64,000 bases of DNA, taken from Chitinophaga tropicalis (lineage in GTDB: Bacteria; Bacteroidota; Bacteroidia; Chitinophagales; Chitinophagaceae). Shown piece after piece: positions 8,964 to 18,800 of this stretch. A program made the position numbers and the translations under genes. Location of the stretch: NCBI RefSeq assembly GCF_009758205.1, contig NZ_WRXN01000016.1, positions 95,914 to 159,913 on the forward strand, in the 5' to 3' direction. Position 1 is the stretch's first letter. The number at the start of each line of letters is the position of its first letter. The notes beneath the pieces are model-generated. The model worked only from the letters and a program-made list of their open reading frames with translations. It was not told where the DNA came from and made no database searches.

Positions 8964-9473
8964 CTAGCCCGCCGTTTTGACTGGATAAATCTGATGAAAC
9001 GGGTCGTAGAGAAGTATATAAAAAACAGCTAATGGCCCAACAAAAAAATGAATCCTTGGCGCTTTTTTACTGCCATCATTTGGTGTATTGAGATGGAACT
9101 GACCAACAAACGGTAACTCATCTGGCTGAAGTCTGGGCTTATTAAAAATTTTCCCTAGAAGTTCAGTCATTACTTTGTTGGGGGGATTTATATGAAAATG
9201 CTCAGTACGTTTATGATTATCAATCAGTTCATTTAAAGATAACTTAGCCATTTTTTTTACTTTGGAAAAATACGCCCGATAATCCTCGTGAAGAAATTCA
9301 GGATGATGAAAACTATAATCCTCTATGTCAAAATTTAAATAATCGTACGCAAAAAAAGGCGTTTGATTAGTTGAAATTTTAATCAGATCATTAGGAAATC
9401 TACCTATTTGATACTTCAGAGAAGTTTCATCTTCATTAATATCTTCGATTATTTGCTTAAAATAATCAGCCAT
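8964..9473 (-). CDS. Unrecognised protein overlapping the Panacea antitoxin gene (possible toxin)
   Basis: A 169-residue AT-rich gene whose start overlaps the end of the Panacea-domain gene by 8 bases. I do not recognise the family. It is a soluble, charged protein with an N-terminal helical part (MADYFKQIIEDINED), a middle segment rich in His, Tyr and Phe, and a C-terminal beta-rich end (about 125-160) with IHFFVGPLAVFYILLYDP. There is no signal peptide or membrane segment. In Panacea/SocA modules the partner of the antitoxin is commonly the toxin, and the overlapping order suggests the same here. That assignment rests on context, not on recognised toxin motifs. Confidence 0.6.
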   Translation of the reverse strand: MADYFKQIIEDINEDETSLKYQIGRFPNDLIKISTNQTPFFAYDYLNFDIEDYSFHHPEFLHEDYRAYFSKVKKMAKLSLNELIDNHKRTEHFHINPPNKVMTELLGKIFNKPRLQPDELPFVGQFHLNTPNDGSKKAPRIHFFVGPLAVFYILLYDPFHQIYPVKTAG

Positions 9474-10005
9474 TATTCTCCGTTCTGGATTTATAATAAG
9501 AATACATTGTTTCTAAGGAAATTTTCTTATCACTACGTTGAAGTATTCCCAGGCCCTTTCTGGCCTCATTCCAAGGCAATTCAGCATGCGTAAGATAAAC
9601 TAGTTTCTCCTGCTCCATAAAACCATACTTCATTAGAACTGCATCTACGCATGCTTGCTGATCTTCTTCCAATTGTAAAACTTCCAAAATTTCATTTAAT
9701 CTATCAAAAAAAGTAACGCCTTCTGGCAGGACAGGAGTAAGAGGGTTATTCTTAAACCAGTTTTTAGAATATTTATTATAGATAGTACGATAAACCGGGC
9801 CATTTACCCAAGCCTCAGGAGCTTCATTAAATAAAGAATGCTTCTCGAAAAAAACTAAATGCCAGGCCTGAGAATAATATAAAACTTTTTGAAGTTTTAA
9901 TGGCGTAATTATGACACCTTGAGCATTCAGAAAGTAAATTATATAATCTGAAAAATCGCATATTTCAACTTCTGTGACCATTTGCGAACTTAATTTTAAA
10001 CTCAT
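9466..10005 (-). CDS. Panacea-domain (SocA/GepA-like, DUF4065) antitoxin-type protein
   Basis: A 179-residue protein. Residues about 25-60 hold the Panacea signature, with TPLKLQKVLYYSQAWHL followed by a WVNGPVYRTIYNKY segment. Panacea domains act as antitoxins that neutralise many unrelated toxins, and in SocA as a proteolytic adaptor. The gene is AT-rich compared with the flanking PUL genes, overlaps the downstream unknown gene by 8 bases, and belongs to a four-gene cassette with its own promoter. Domain identification is from the family motif; the antitoxin role and the partner are inference. Confidence 0.8.
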   Translation of the reverse strand: MSLKLSSQMVTEVEICDFSDYIIYFLNAQGVIITPLKLQKVLYYSQAWHLVFFEKHSLFNEAPEAWVNGPVYRTIYNKYSKNWFKNNPLTPVLPEGVTFFDRLNEILEVLQLEEDQQACVDAVLMKYGFMEQEKLVYLTHAELPWNEARKGLGILQRSDKKISLETMYSYYKSRTENNG

Positions 10006-10024
10006 AAAACAAACAATGGATTAG

Positions 10025-10312
10025 TTATAAATAAATATCAATCAAGGGTATTTTGATTGCTCCCCTGAATTTAACAAAGAACGGCGCATGTTTATGGAAA
10101 GCATCTCTCGTAGTAAATACTGGCTCTCCATCCTTTTGCCGATAAGTAGACATCGCGATTTCCGGCTCGTTAAAAACCAACTTAATAACATCACGAAGCT
10201 CTACATTCGCATCCTCAGCAATTTCGCTCATCGTTTTCCAATAATTATTCTTATCCGCAAGATTAAAAGTATTAAATACCTGCTGCCTTACATTTTCAAA
10301 TGATGTAGTCAT
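10025..10312 (-). CDS. Small hypothetical protein of the AT-rich cassette
   Basis: A 95-residue protein (MTTSFENVRQQVFNTFN...), with the start at 10312 preferred over one 9 codons upstream because it opens a compact helical domain. The segment NNYWKTMSEIAEDANVELRD looks like the start of a small winged helix, and FTTRDAFHKHAPFFVKF near the end suggests a beta-hairpin. The family is not recognised. It lies 19 bases upstream of the Panacea gene and could be a DNA-binding regulator or a third component. Confidence 0.5.
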   Translation of the reverse strand: MTTSFENVRQQVFNTFNLADKNNYWKTMSEIAEDANVELRDVIKLVFNEPEIAMSTYRQKDGEPVFTTRDAFHKHAPFFVKFRGAIKIPLIDIYL

Positions 10313-10361
10313 AAAATAATTCAGGCTCAAGATTAACATTCTTCCTTTGAGAAATAATTAC

Positions 10362-10547
10362 TTATTGAGCTCGTTTAACAATACTTTTAAGTTCAGTCAT
10401 AAAGTCTTCAGCATCCTTTTTAGAACGAATCACTTGCGCTAAACCGTCAATACGAACAGACCTTGATGATACAGGTTTTGGATTACTCCCCTGACTTTGA
10501 ACAGTTCCCTTATGCTGATCTATCTTCTGCTGAATATTTGTAACCAT
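10362..10547 (-). CDS. Small hypothetical protein, first gene of the AT-rich cassette
   Basis: A 61-residue protein beginning MVTNIQQKIDQHKG. Its likely start at 10547 lies 36 bases downstream of a good promoter match, which excludes the longer open frame beginning at 10634 (upstream of that promoter). It has a Ser/Pro/Lys-rich centre and an amphipathic C-terminal helix (SKKDAEDFMTELKSIVKRAQ). This resembles the flexible-plus-helix layout of small antitoxins or adaptors, but no family is recognised. Confidence 0.5.
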   Translation of the reverse strand: MVTNIQQKIDQHKGTVQSQGSNPKPVSSRSVRIDGLAQVIRSKKDAEDFMTELKSIVKRAQ

Positions 10548-10582
10548 AACATAATTATATTTTAAACTCACCATCCTCCCCA

Positions 10583-10613
10583 CAATTTTACACCACATTC
10601 CCCGGCCCACAAA
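10583..10613 (-). promoter_or_regulatory. Bacteroidota-type promoter of the AT-rich cassette
   Basis: On the minus strand TTTG (10610-10613), a 19-base spacer and TAAAATTG (10583-10590) match the Bacteroidota sigma-70 consensus TTTG-N19-21-TAnnTTTG with one mismatch. It lies between the PUL terminator and the first small gene, so the cassette can be transcribed independently. Confidence 0.6.
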
Positions 10614-10641
10614 CACCCAAACCCAAATGAACAAACTGAAT

Positions 10642-10675
10642 AAAAAAATGCTACCTGCACGAAAGCAGATAGCAT
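10642..10675 (-). terminator. Intrinsic terminator of the main PUL operon
   Basis: Downstream of the GH78 stop, the minus strand folds into an 11-bp stem (ATGCTATCTGC / GCAGGTAGCAT, one G-U pair) with a 6-base loop, followed by seven T residues. It closes the operon that starts at SusC and separates it from the AT-rich cassette. Confidence 0.85.
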
Positions 10676-10697
10676 TATAATATAACTCCCTGAATAA

Positions 10698-13466
10698 TTA
10701 TCTCACTTCAAACCTGTAATCACCAGAACCTATCTTAATAACAGCACGACCATCCTGATACCCCTTCAACACAACATCCTTCTGCTTATCCAACGGAACA
10801 TCACCCTCTGTAATAACCTGCTGAGCCGTAGCCGGCAACTTCACAACTGCAGAACTATTTGCAGGTATAGTCACATGAAAAAGCAGGACATCCCCCCTTT
10901 TCTCCCATTCACTGCGAATAGTACCATAAACAGTATTATAAGAAGTTCTCACCTCAGTAATATCCCCCACTACCTCCGGACGTATCACAACATTCCTGTA
11001 AGCCACAGACCCATCCTCCTGGTTAATACCACCCAAACCATTATAAAACCATTCCATAATATGCCCCAGCATCAGGTGATTATTCGAAACACCCGCCAAA
11101 GCAGGCCAGGACTCCGTCAACGCAGTAGCCCCCTTGGCCAGCTGAAAACCATAACCAGGTACATCATTCCTTGAATTCATATCATAGATCAGCTGGGAAG
11201 CCCCTCCCTCCTGCAAAGCACGCACCAGGTAATGAAAACCTATATCCCCGGCAGTGAGCTTCTTACCGGTCGTGCCAATAGAATCTACCAGGTTATGGAA
11301 TACCGCATTCCTATCCTTTTCTTCTACCAACCCGGTACATAAAGGCATTGCCATAGCGGTCTGACTACCATCGGCATATACCTTCTTAACCGGATCAAAG
11401 AACTTCTTATTGAACGCCAGCTTTACAGCAGCCAATTGCTTCTTCCATAAGTCAGCATCCTTTGTATTCCCCAGCAACGCAGCTACTTTAGAAAGCAGGC
11501 CGAGATCATAGTAGTAAATAGCCGTCGCCGTTAGTCCCTTAGGCGTCAGCTGTGACACACCGGGATGTTTGGGCCCCAGGTCATACCAGTCTCCCAACCC
11601 ATAATCCAGTATATTATTCTGCGCACGGCGGCCCAGGTAATCTGCATACCTCTTCATCATAGGATACGCTTCCTGCATAATGTCTTTATCACCATACCAC
11701 TGGTACAACAGCCAGGGCAGGATAACAGCTGCACTGCCCCATTCAGGAGAATCCCGGAAGCCAAAACCCTTATCGTTGAAGAAAACAAACTCCGGAGCTA
11801 TATCAGGCACCAGGCCTTCCTTTGTCTGGGCATCCATCATATCATACACCAGCTTTTTATACAGGTTGTAGATATCATAGTTGAACTGAATAGAAGCGCC
11901 CATCAGGTGGTCCTGCTCCAGCCAGCTAAGCTTTTCGCGATGCGGACAGTCAGTCACCACACTCTGCATATTGCTTTTAATGGCCCAAAGAATAAGCGTA
12001 TCTATCTGGTTGAACAGAGTATTAGAGCATTCAAAGCTCCCGTTCACAGGGTTGGCATTACGGGTATGCAGAAAAGTGAGGCCATTAATACGGGGCAGGT
12101 CCTTCTTACCGGCTGCAGTATCAGGCACAGCTCCTTCCACCTGCACGTAACGGAAACCATAATAAGTAAACCGTGGCCGCCATACCTCTTCGCCATCTCC
12201 TTTCAATGTATAACTGAAATAATATGGTTTACCACTTGCTTTCTGGCTAACCTGCTGCTCATTGTTCAGCAGCTCTGCAGGCGTGAGCTTCACCGTTTGC
12301 CCCTTACGGCCTTTGATCCTGAGTTCTACTATACCGGAAGCGTTCTGCCCGAAATCATATACATAAACACTATCTGCCTGACGGGTAACCGTTCTTACCG
12401 GGAGCGTTTCCATTACTTTCACCGGGTAATCTGTTTCTGCCTGCAGCTTACCCGAAGGGGCCTTAACTATCTTCACCGGTTTCCAGCTGCCATCATTAAA
12501 ACCGGGTTGGTCCCATCCTTTCTGTTCCAGGTTGGCATCATAATCCTCCCCGCCAAAGATGCTGGTATAAGTAACAGGAGATGTCGCTGTTTTCCAGGAG
12601 TTATCCGAAACAATGGTGGCACCGGAACCATCAATGTAAGAGATATGCAGCTTACAGATCATTTTAGGCGCTCCAAAGGCAACAGACAGTTTATAATATC
12701 TCTCTTTGTTGATGTTATAGAAACCATTCCCTGCAATCACACCAATAGCATTATTTCCCTGGTTCAGCAGGCTGGTCACATCGTAAGTATTGTACAACAC
12801 CCGTTTATCATAATAAGTCCATCCGGGGGCCAGGAAATTGTCACCCACCTTCTTCCCGTTCATATTCACCTCATACTGCCCCATGCCGCTTATAAACAGG
12901 TAAGCGCGCTTTATTTTACCACTGGCTTTAAACGTTTTACGGAACAGGGGGACAACAGTACGCTGTTTGGCTTTATGCAGCTCATAAAACTTCTCTTCCC
13001 CTTTATGCACACCAGGCGCCAGCCGCATAGAATCCGGCAGGTCTTCATATCCTATCCACTGTGCATTGCTCCAGTCGGCCTTTGTATAAAGCGCCGTTGT
13101 AAATAAAGCGACAGGGCTCCATCCTGACGACCGCTGCAGCTGGTCCCACACCTGCACACGCCAGTAATACCGGTGGCCGGGCAACAATTTCTCACCGGTA
13201 TAAGGCACCATATTGGACTGCGGACTGACTATCCGGGCCGTAGCGCCTCCGTTAAAAGAACTGGAATCTTCAGATATCTGCAGCTGGTAGGCAGATTGTA
13301 TATACCCCCTGTGAGGGGTTTCCACCTGCCAGCTGAACAGGGGAGCAGGATTTTCCACTCCCGTGGGATTGACTTTCCTTTCACATAACAGGTTTACAAC
13401 ACGTAGTTGCTGAGAGAACCCTTCGATTGACAGTAGTACGAATAATGCCGTAATGTATGTTTTCAT
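10698..13466 (-). CDS. Alpha-L-rhamnosidase, GH78, secreted
   Basis: A 922-residue enzyme with a signal peptide (cleavage near FSQ, residue 19). It has the GH78 N-terminal Fn3-like domain (about 22-125, with NPTGVENPAPLFSWQ), beta-sandwich rhamnosidase domains, an (alpha/alpha)6 catalytic barrel from about 480 to 820 and a C-terminal beta domain. The catalytic segment is VVTDCPHREKLSWLEQ (Asp506, Glu511). This is the TDCPHREK variant, different from the DCPQRNER form of the second GH78 at 21014, so the two probably act on different rhamnosyl linkages. Its ATG overlaps the GH2 stop as ATGA, and it is the last gene before the operon terminator. Confidence 0.92.
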   Translation of the reverse strand: MKTYITALFVLLSIEGFSQQLRVVNLLCERKVNPTGVENPAPLFSWQVETPHRGYIQSAYQLQISEDSSSFNGGATARIVSPQSNMVPYTGEKLLPGHRYYWRVQVWDQLQRSSGWSPVALFTTALYTKADWSNAQWIGYEDLPDSMRLAPGVHKGEEKFYELHKAKQRTVVPLFRKTFKASGKIKRAYLFISGMGQYEVNMNGKKVGDNFLAPGWTYYDKRVLYNTYDVTSLLNQGNNAIGVIAGNGFYNINKERYYKLSVAFGAPKMICKLHISYIDGSGATIVSDNSWKTATSPVTYTSIFGGEDYDANLEQKGWDQPGFNDGSWKPVKIVKAPSGKLQAETDYPVKVMETLPVRTVTRQADSVYVYDFGQNASGIVELRIKGRKGQTVKLTPAELLNNEQQVSQKASGKPYYFSYTLKGDGEEVWRPRFTYYGFRYVQVEGAVPDTAAGKKDLPRINGLTFLHTRNANPVNGSFECSNTLFNQIDTLILWAIKSNMQSVVTDCPHREKLSWLEQDHLMGASIQFNYDIYNLYKKLVYDMMDAQTKEGLVPDIAPEFVFFNDKGFGFRDSPEWGSAAVILPWLLYQWYGDKDIMQEAYPMMKRYADYLGRRAQNNILDYGLGDWYDLGPKHPGVSQLTPKGLTATAIYYYDLGLLSKVAALLGNTKDADLWKKQLAAVKLAFNKKFFDPVKKVYADGSQTAMAMPLCTGLVEEKDRNAVFHNLVDSIGTTGKKLTAGDIGFHYLVRALQEGGASQLIYDMNSRNDVPGYGFQLAKGATALTESWPALAGVSNNHLMLGHIMEWFYNGLGGINQEDGSVAYRNVVIRPEVVGDITEVRTSYNTVYGTIRSEWEKRGDVLLFHVTIPANSSAVVKLPATAQQVITEGDVPLDKQKDVVLKGYQDGRAVIKIGSGDYRFEVR

Positions 13467-15835
13467 TCTGTTACAATGTTTACCTCAGCTACAGGCAATC
13501 CGGCAGCTTTGGCTTTCAGTGTAATATTACCTTTTTCTTTTCCAGCTTTTATAATAACCAGGCATCTGCCCTGCCATGTTTTTCTCTGAGGCTGTACACA
13601 GCTTTCAATACTCATAGGATTGGCATTGCCTGTACCCGCTATGGTAGCAGGCCCGCTTACTTCAAACTGCACCAGCTCCTCTGCCTCCGGATGCCGCCGG
13701 CCATTTTCATCCGTCAAAGTCACGGTAACATAGCTCAGGTCCTGTCCGTTGGCAGCAATATGCTGCCTGTCAGCTTCCAGCTTCAGGGCCACCGGCCTGC
13801 CGACTGTAGATAAAGTAACGCTGCGGCCCTTCTTTTTACCTATATACCCCGTAGCTGTTAAAGTACCTGCTTCATAAGGCACCTGCCAGGTGGAAATGAA
13901 CCGGTTAGCCTTCCCACCGGGACGCTTACCTAGCGACTTCCCATTCAAAAACAACTCCACCTCATCAAAAGAATTATAAACGGATACTTCCAGTGGTTTA
14001 TTTTCCTCACCGGGCCAGTTCCAGCTATCTCTTGCATCCAGCCATTCCCAATGGCTCCATTTCATTTTATCCGGATTGACAGCAAAAGAAGGTTGCGGAG
14101 GCTTAACAAAAACAGACAACTGCTCCGGCTTCCAGAGAGCATCCCTGTAATATGATTGTGGACGCTTCCACCCGCAGATGTCAATATCTCCGCAAAAAGC
14201 CAGGTTCCACGGATAAAAGCCCTGGTGCTGGTTATATCCCAGCCAGCCAATGCTGGCCTCTCCTATGTAGTCAAAAGCCGTCCATACAAAATCTCCTATC
14301 ACCCAGGCATGTTCTTCCACTGCCATCCAGTAATCATATGCTTCCAACGGGAATGACTCCGTAGCCATCATTACCCTGCCCGGCTTACGCTGATGATCAG
14401 TTACATATTTATCCCGTGCATAATTATAACCGGCAACATCCAGTGTAGCCAGGAAAGCATCCTTATCATCCGCTATTCCATTCACCCCGCAGGTAATGAA
14501 ACGCGTGGTATCCATGGTACGGATATAGTCCCTCAGCATCTTTGCTACTTCTGCTACCTCAGGTTTTTCACGGTGAGGTATCTCATTTCCCGTACTCCAC
14601 ATGATAACGCTGGGGTGATTCCGGTCCCGCTGCACCATGCTTTCTACATCCTGCTGCCACCACTCTTTAAAATACAGGTTGTAGTCTTCGGGGTTCTTCT
14701 TCTCCTTCCATGTATCAAAAGCCTCATCTATCACGAGCATGCCCAGCCGGTCGCAGGCGTCGAGAAAAGCAGGAGATGGCGGGTTATGCGAACAGCGGAT
14801 GGCATTATAGCCACTGGCCTTCAACAACTCCACTTTGCGCTCTTCTGCCCTGTCGTATGCCTTTGCTCCCAGCGGGCCGTTATCGTGATGTACGCAGCCT
14901 CCCTTGAGCTTTACCATCTTACCGTTTAAGCGGAAACCATGCTCCGCATCAACACTGATGGTCCGGATACCAAAGGGAGTAGTTACACTGTCAGAGAGCA
15001 TGTTATTGACATACACGGCAGACAGGGCTTTGTACAAAACAGGCGTCTCAACACTCCATAATACAGGTTTGTTAACATTCAGATCCTGTTGCAGAATGGT
15101 GTCTGAGCCTGGTAATATCTGTTGTGTACTTTTATATTGTGCCACTTCTTTTCCACCCGCATCTGTCACGCGGGTAATAACAGTGGCTGTTACTGCTGAT
15201 GTTGTTCTGTTCCGTAGCGTTGTACTGACATGTACTCTGTCAGGTTGAGGTGTGGTGATAAATGTACCCCAGGGAAGAATATGTACCGGTTCCAGGGTTT
15301 GCAGCCATACATGACGGTAGATGCCTGAACCGGAATACCAGCGGCTGTTCTCTCCCTCATTCCTCACCCTTACAGCCAGTATATTTTCCTTATCATATTC
15401 AAGCTGGTCAGTAATATCAAACCAGAAAGAAGTATAACCATAAGGATGCCTCCCCAGCTTCTTACCATTAAGCCACAACTGCGCATTCATGTAAATACCA
15501 TCAAACCTGATAATGAAACGCTTGCCTTTTTGTGCAGCAGGAATGATGAAATGCTTCCTGTACCAGCCGGTACCACCGGTAGTAAATCCGCCGCTTACCT
15601 GGCTGATGGCGCCCTTATCAAAAGGCGTATTCCTGCCCGGCAGGTCTTCTACGCTCCAGTCATGCGGAAGATCTATTGTACGCCAGTCAGCATCACTGTA
15701 TTTCAGCTCTTCCGCCCCTTCTGCTGCACCACGGAAGAAGAGCCAGTTATCATCAAAATTGATTGTTTGCGCCTGTACAGCAATTGTACAGCAACATATA
15801 AACAGGGTTTCCAGGAACCGGTTAATAGTTCTCAT
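13463..15835 (-). CDS. Glycoside hydrolase family 2, beta-galactosidase-like, secreted
   Basis: A 790-residue exo-glycosidase with a signal peptide (to about residue 22, VQA). It has an N-terminal jelly-roll sugar-binding domain, an Ig-like domain, a TIM barrel (about 295-580) and a C-terminal DUF4982/Big-type region. Catalytic residues are visible: acid/base Glu418 in STGNEIP and nucleophile Glu493 in MMATESFP. GCVHHDNGPLGAKAYDRAEE is the usual barrel entry of Bacteroidota GH2 beta-galactosidases. GH2 also includes mannosidases, glucuronidases and arabinopyranosidases, so the sugar is uncertain. It overlaps both neighbours by 4 bases, which argues for translational coupling in the PUL operon. 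Confidence 0.9.
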   Translation of the reverse strand: MRTINRFLETLFICCCTIAVQAQTINFDDNWLFFRGAAEGAEELKYSDADWRTIDLPHDWSVEDLPGRNTPFDKGAISQVSGGFTTGGTGWYRKHFIIPAAQKGKRFIIRFDGIYMNAQLWLNGKKLGRHPYGYTSFWFDITDQLEYDKENILAVRVRNEGENSRWYSGSGIYRHVWLQTLEPVHILPWGTFITTPQPDRVHVSTTLRNRTTSAVTATVITRVTDAGGKEVAQYKSTQQILPGSDTILQQDLNVNKPVLWSVETPVLYKALSAVYVNNMLSDSVTTPFGIRTISVDAEHGFRLNGKMVKLKGGCVHHDNGPLGAKAYDRAEERKVELLKASGYNAIRCSHNPPSPAFLDACDRLGMLVIDEAFDTWKEKKNPEDYNLYFKEWWQQDVESMVQRDRNHPSVIMWSTGNEIPHREKPEVAEVAKMLRDYIRTMDTTRFITCGVNGIADDKDAFLATLDVAGYNYARDKYVTDHQRKPGRVMMATESFPLEAYDYWMAVEEHAWVIGDFVWTAFDYIGEASIGWLGYNQHQGFYPWNLAFCGDIDICGWKRPQSYYRDALWKPEQLSVFVKPPQPSFAVNPDKMKWSHWEWLDARDSWNWPGEENKPLEVSVYNSFDEVELFLNGKSLGKRPGGKANRFISTWQVPYEAGTLTATGYIGKKKGRSVTLSTVGRPVALKLEADRQHIAANGQDLSYVTVTLTDENGRRHPEAEELVQFEVSGPATIAGTGNANPMSIESCVQPQRKTWQGRCLVIIKAGKEKGNITLKAKAAGLPVAEVNIVTE

Positions 15836-18800
15836 TTGTCCGTGAAATTTAATTTACTCTTTCCCAGGTCAACAGAGGTTGCTACCGCAATACCCCGCTG
15901 GTCTTTATCATTAACAGCACAATAGAAATGGTATACAATACCATCGTGATAAATTACAAAAGATTTATGAGCAAACCTTGCATCATATGGTTCAGTAGAA
16001 CTGATCAGGTCTTCACCCTGCCAGTCAGTCCAGTGTACAAGATCGTACGAACAGGCAAACCTGTTGAACGCCCCCGGCTTCCCCTTCCAGAATGCACCAA
16101 AATAGAACATCACCCATACATCGTTGATCTTTTGTATCACGGCATCTCCGGTAATACCGGTAAAATGGTCCAGTACAGGTTCTTTTCCATATCGTACCCA
16201 GTGTTCCATATCATTGGATACCGCCATGCCAATACGTTCTTTGCCCCTGGCAGGGTTCAGGCTGTCCCCCCTGGCATTGTAGTACATCACAAAAGGATAA
16301 CCTGTGGTCTTTGCACTATCATATATCACAGAGCTCTTGTAGATAGTGCTGTTCTCCCACCAGCGCACATTGCTGTCAGTAGCCATGAGCACAGGCTTGT
16401 TCAGCCGTTCCCACTCATGTGCGGTAATGATATCTTTTGTTGTAGAGGCAATACCAACGGATAGTAACCCCTTCTCATATCCTTTGTCTCCGCCTCCTAT
16501 ATAAGACATCCAATACTTTCCTTTATAGGGTCGCCATTCATAACTACCGCCCCACTGGTAGTCCTGCAGAGCGATGTACCCGGCTTTCTGGTTGCTGTCC
16601 CATGTAGTAGCGGTATCAGAGAATGACATCATTTTCCCTTTCACGTTCCAGTTCAGCAGGTCCTTACTATCTGCCAGCCATGTTTCATACCCACGGCCAT
16701 CATACACGATATATACCATGTACCATTTATCGCCTTTACGGAAGATGCTGGGACAGTCCATCTTCTTACTGTTATCGGAAGGCGCCATCACCAATCCATA
16801 TTTATGCGGTGTACTAACGGTATTGTAAATACGCTGCATTACAGCATCCGGCACTCTCTCTTCTTTCTTCAACGTTACGGGCCCTAACAACCCTGCCGGT
16901 AATAACTTCGTTTGATCCAGGCGATAAGGAGCTGTCGTAAATGTTGTGCGTGCTGAATCTGTCAGCAGCTGATCGCCGGTAAGACGGTTAGCCCAGGTGT
17001 TGGTCACCGCTATTTCTATGGTGTTATTCCCTTTCTTCAAAGCATTTGTCACTTCTACCTGGAAGGGAGGCGTCCATACTATCCCGCAATCCGTTCCATT
17101 CACTTTCACAGATGCAATATTGCAAACCCTTCCAAGGTCAAGGAAGACGCGTTCTTTAACATTGCCCTGCCAGGAAACAGTTTGCCGGTAAACAGCTGTA
17201 CCTGAATAATAACGTGCCTGCTCAGAGGCATGCTTACTCCAGTCTGCCAACTTTTCAAAAATGACCGGGTGCGTTGTTTTATCAAAGAAGACTTTCCATG
17301 GAGCGTCCAGTGTCTGCAGGGTTGTAAAGGAAGGCTGGTTAGGTGTTGTATTGGAGTAGGTTGCCGGTTTACGGAAGACCACAAACACTGATCCATTGGC
17401 CGGCAGTTGCAACGGCAGAACGGTACGGCCTTTCTCAGTATACCAGTTGCCTGCCATTCTTTGCTCCCCTGTTACCGGGTCCCATATTTCAGGCGCTTTG
17501 CCGCTGATACGGAAAGATAGTTCCAGCGTATGTTGTACCTCTTCCTGGTTGGAAATAAACCAAAGGTCAAAGCCATCACCTTTCCTGTGTGTCCAGGCAA
17601 TCCTCGCAGCTTTACGTTCCTTCGCTACAAGATCCGGTGCAATACCTAATGTACTGAAAGACGGTTGCTGCCAGGGGCCTTTGATAGTATTATCCAGTAT
17701 AAAAGTACTGTCAGGACGGTTGCGCAATCTTACCGGGCCATTCACCAGGATAGTAGCTCCTTCCTTTATCAGTTGTTTCAGCCGGTTCACCGTTTGCAGG
17801 GAGAACAGGTTGCCTTCAGGCGCCATCGCCATAACGCCGGGCAGTACCAGCATTTTATAGCTCGCTCCCCCGGGAAGTACTATCATACTGTCTTTCACTT
17901 TTGCCAGCCGCAGAAGGGCATCTTCATTAAAAGAATCATAGGCATAGCCCTTCAGAGGGTCTATCCATGCTGCAGGATCAGCGATGTTGGCAGATGCAGT
18001 AACACCGGCAGGCATTTCCCTGAGTGGCCCTCCCCTGTTAGTTAAACGATTATTTTCACTGTTGACGATGTCTTCTCCAAAAATACCTGGCAGTACCGGC
18101 ACCAGTCTTTCCGGCAGCACAGCGCGGCGGGGTATCTCCTCACCGGTAAACACCGCTATGTCAGCTACCGGCCGCCCCTGTTGCAACAGGGCCTGGCAAC
18201 GCTGCGCATATGTCACCCACGCGCGGCCAGGCTCCCACCAGGTCTGGTCCCGCTGAAAGTAAAGCCCTATACCGTCCAGCGTCATACCGGGCTTACGGTC
18301 CATCCAGGGGTTATGTGCAAATACATGGTACACCAGCTTATTGATGCCCTGCGCATAGTTACGGTCGGCCAACGTTTTAAGCATACCGGGATGCTCATCC
18401 CATGCCATGCGCAGCTCAGTAAATGCTTCTGCCTGTATCACCTGCTTACCGTAGATATGCGCTCCGGAAATAGCGTCCAGCATATCGTTCGGCTTATCAT
18501 GCGTAGGACTGCGCAGCCAGTATTCTCCCATAGGTATGTCTGCCGTCCTGTAATGCAGCATACCATCTCCGGGCATAACAGGGGCCATGCTTTCCGCGCT
18601 GAAAGTACAACCCCTGGCATGCGCCAGGGCTGCCAGCGTATCGTAAAAGTTCTGTTGTATCAGCTCAGTAATGGTCTGCCTTACATCATGCAGGAACTCT
18701 TCTGAGGCGGTAGCGTTCTGTACCGGGTAACCAGCCATGGCAGGCAGGTATTTCAACAGGTCATATCCCCTGCGTTGCCTGAATGCTTTACGAAAGCCGG

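Noticed and set aside
11565..13106. 513-codon open frame on the plus strand
   Set aside because: It lies wholly antisense to the GH78 gene, has no recognisable domain or signal, and is explained by the codon bias of the opposite strand.
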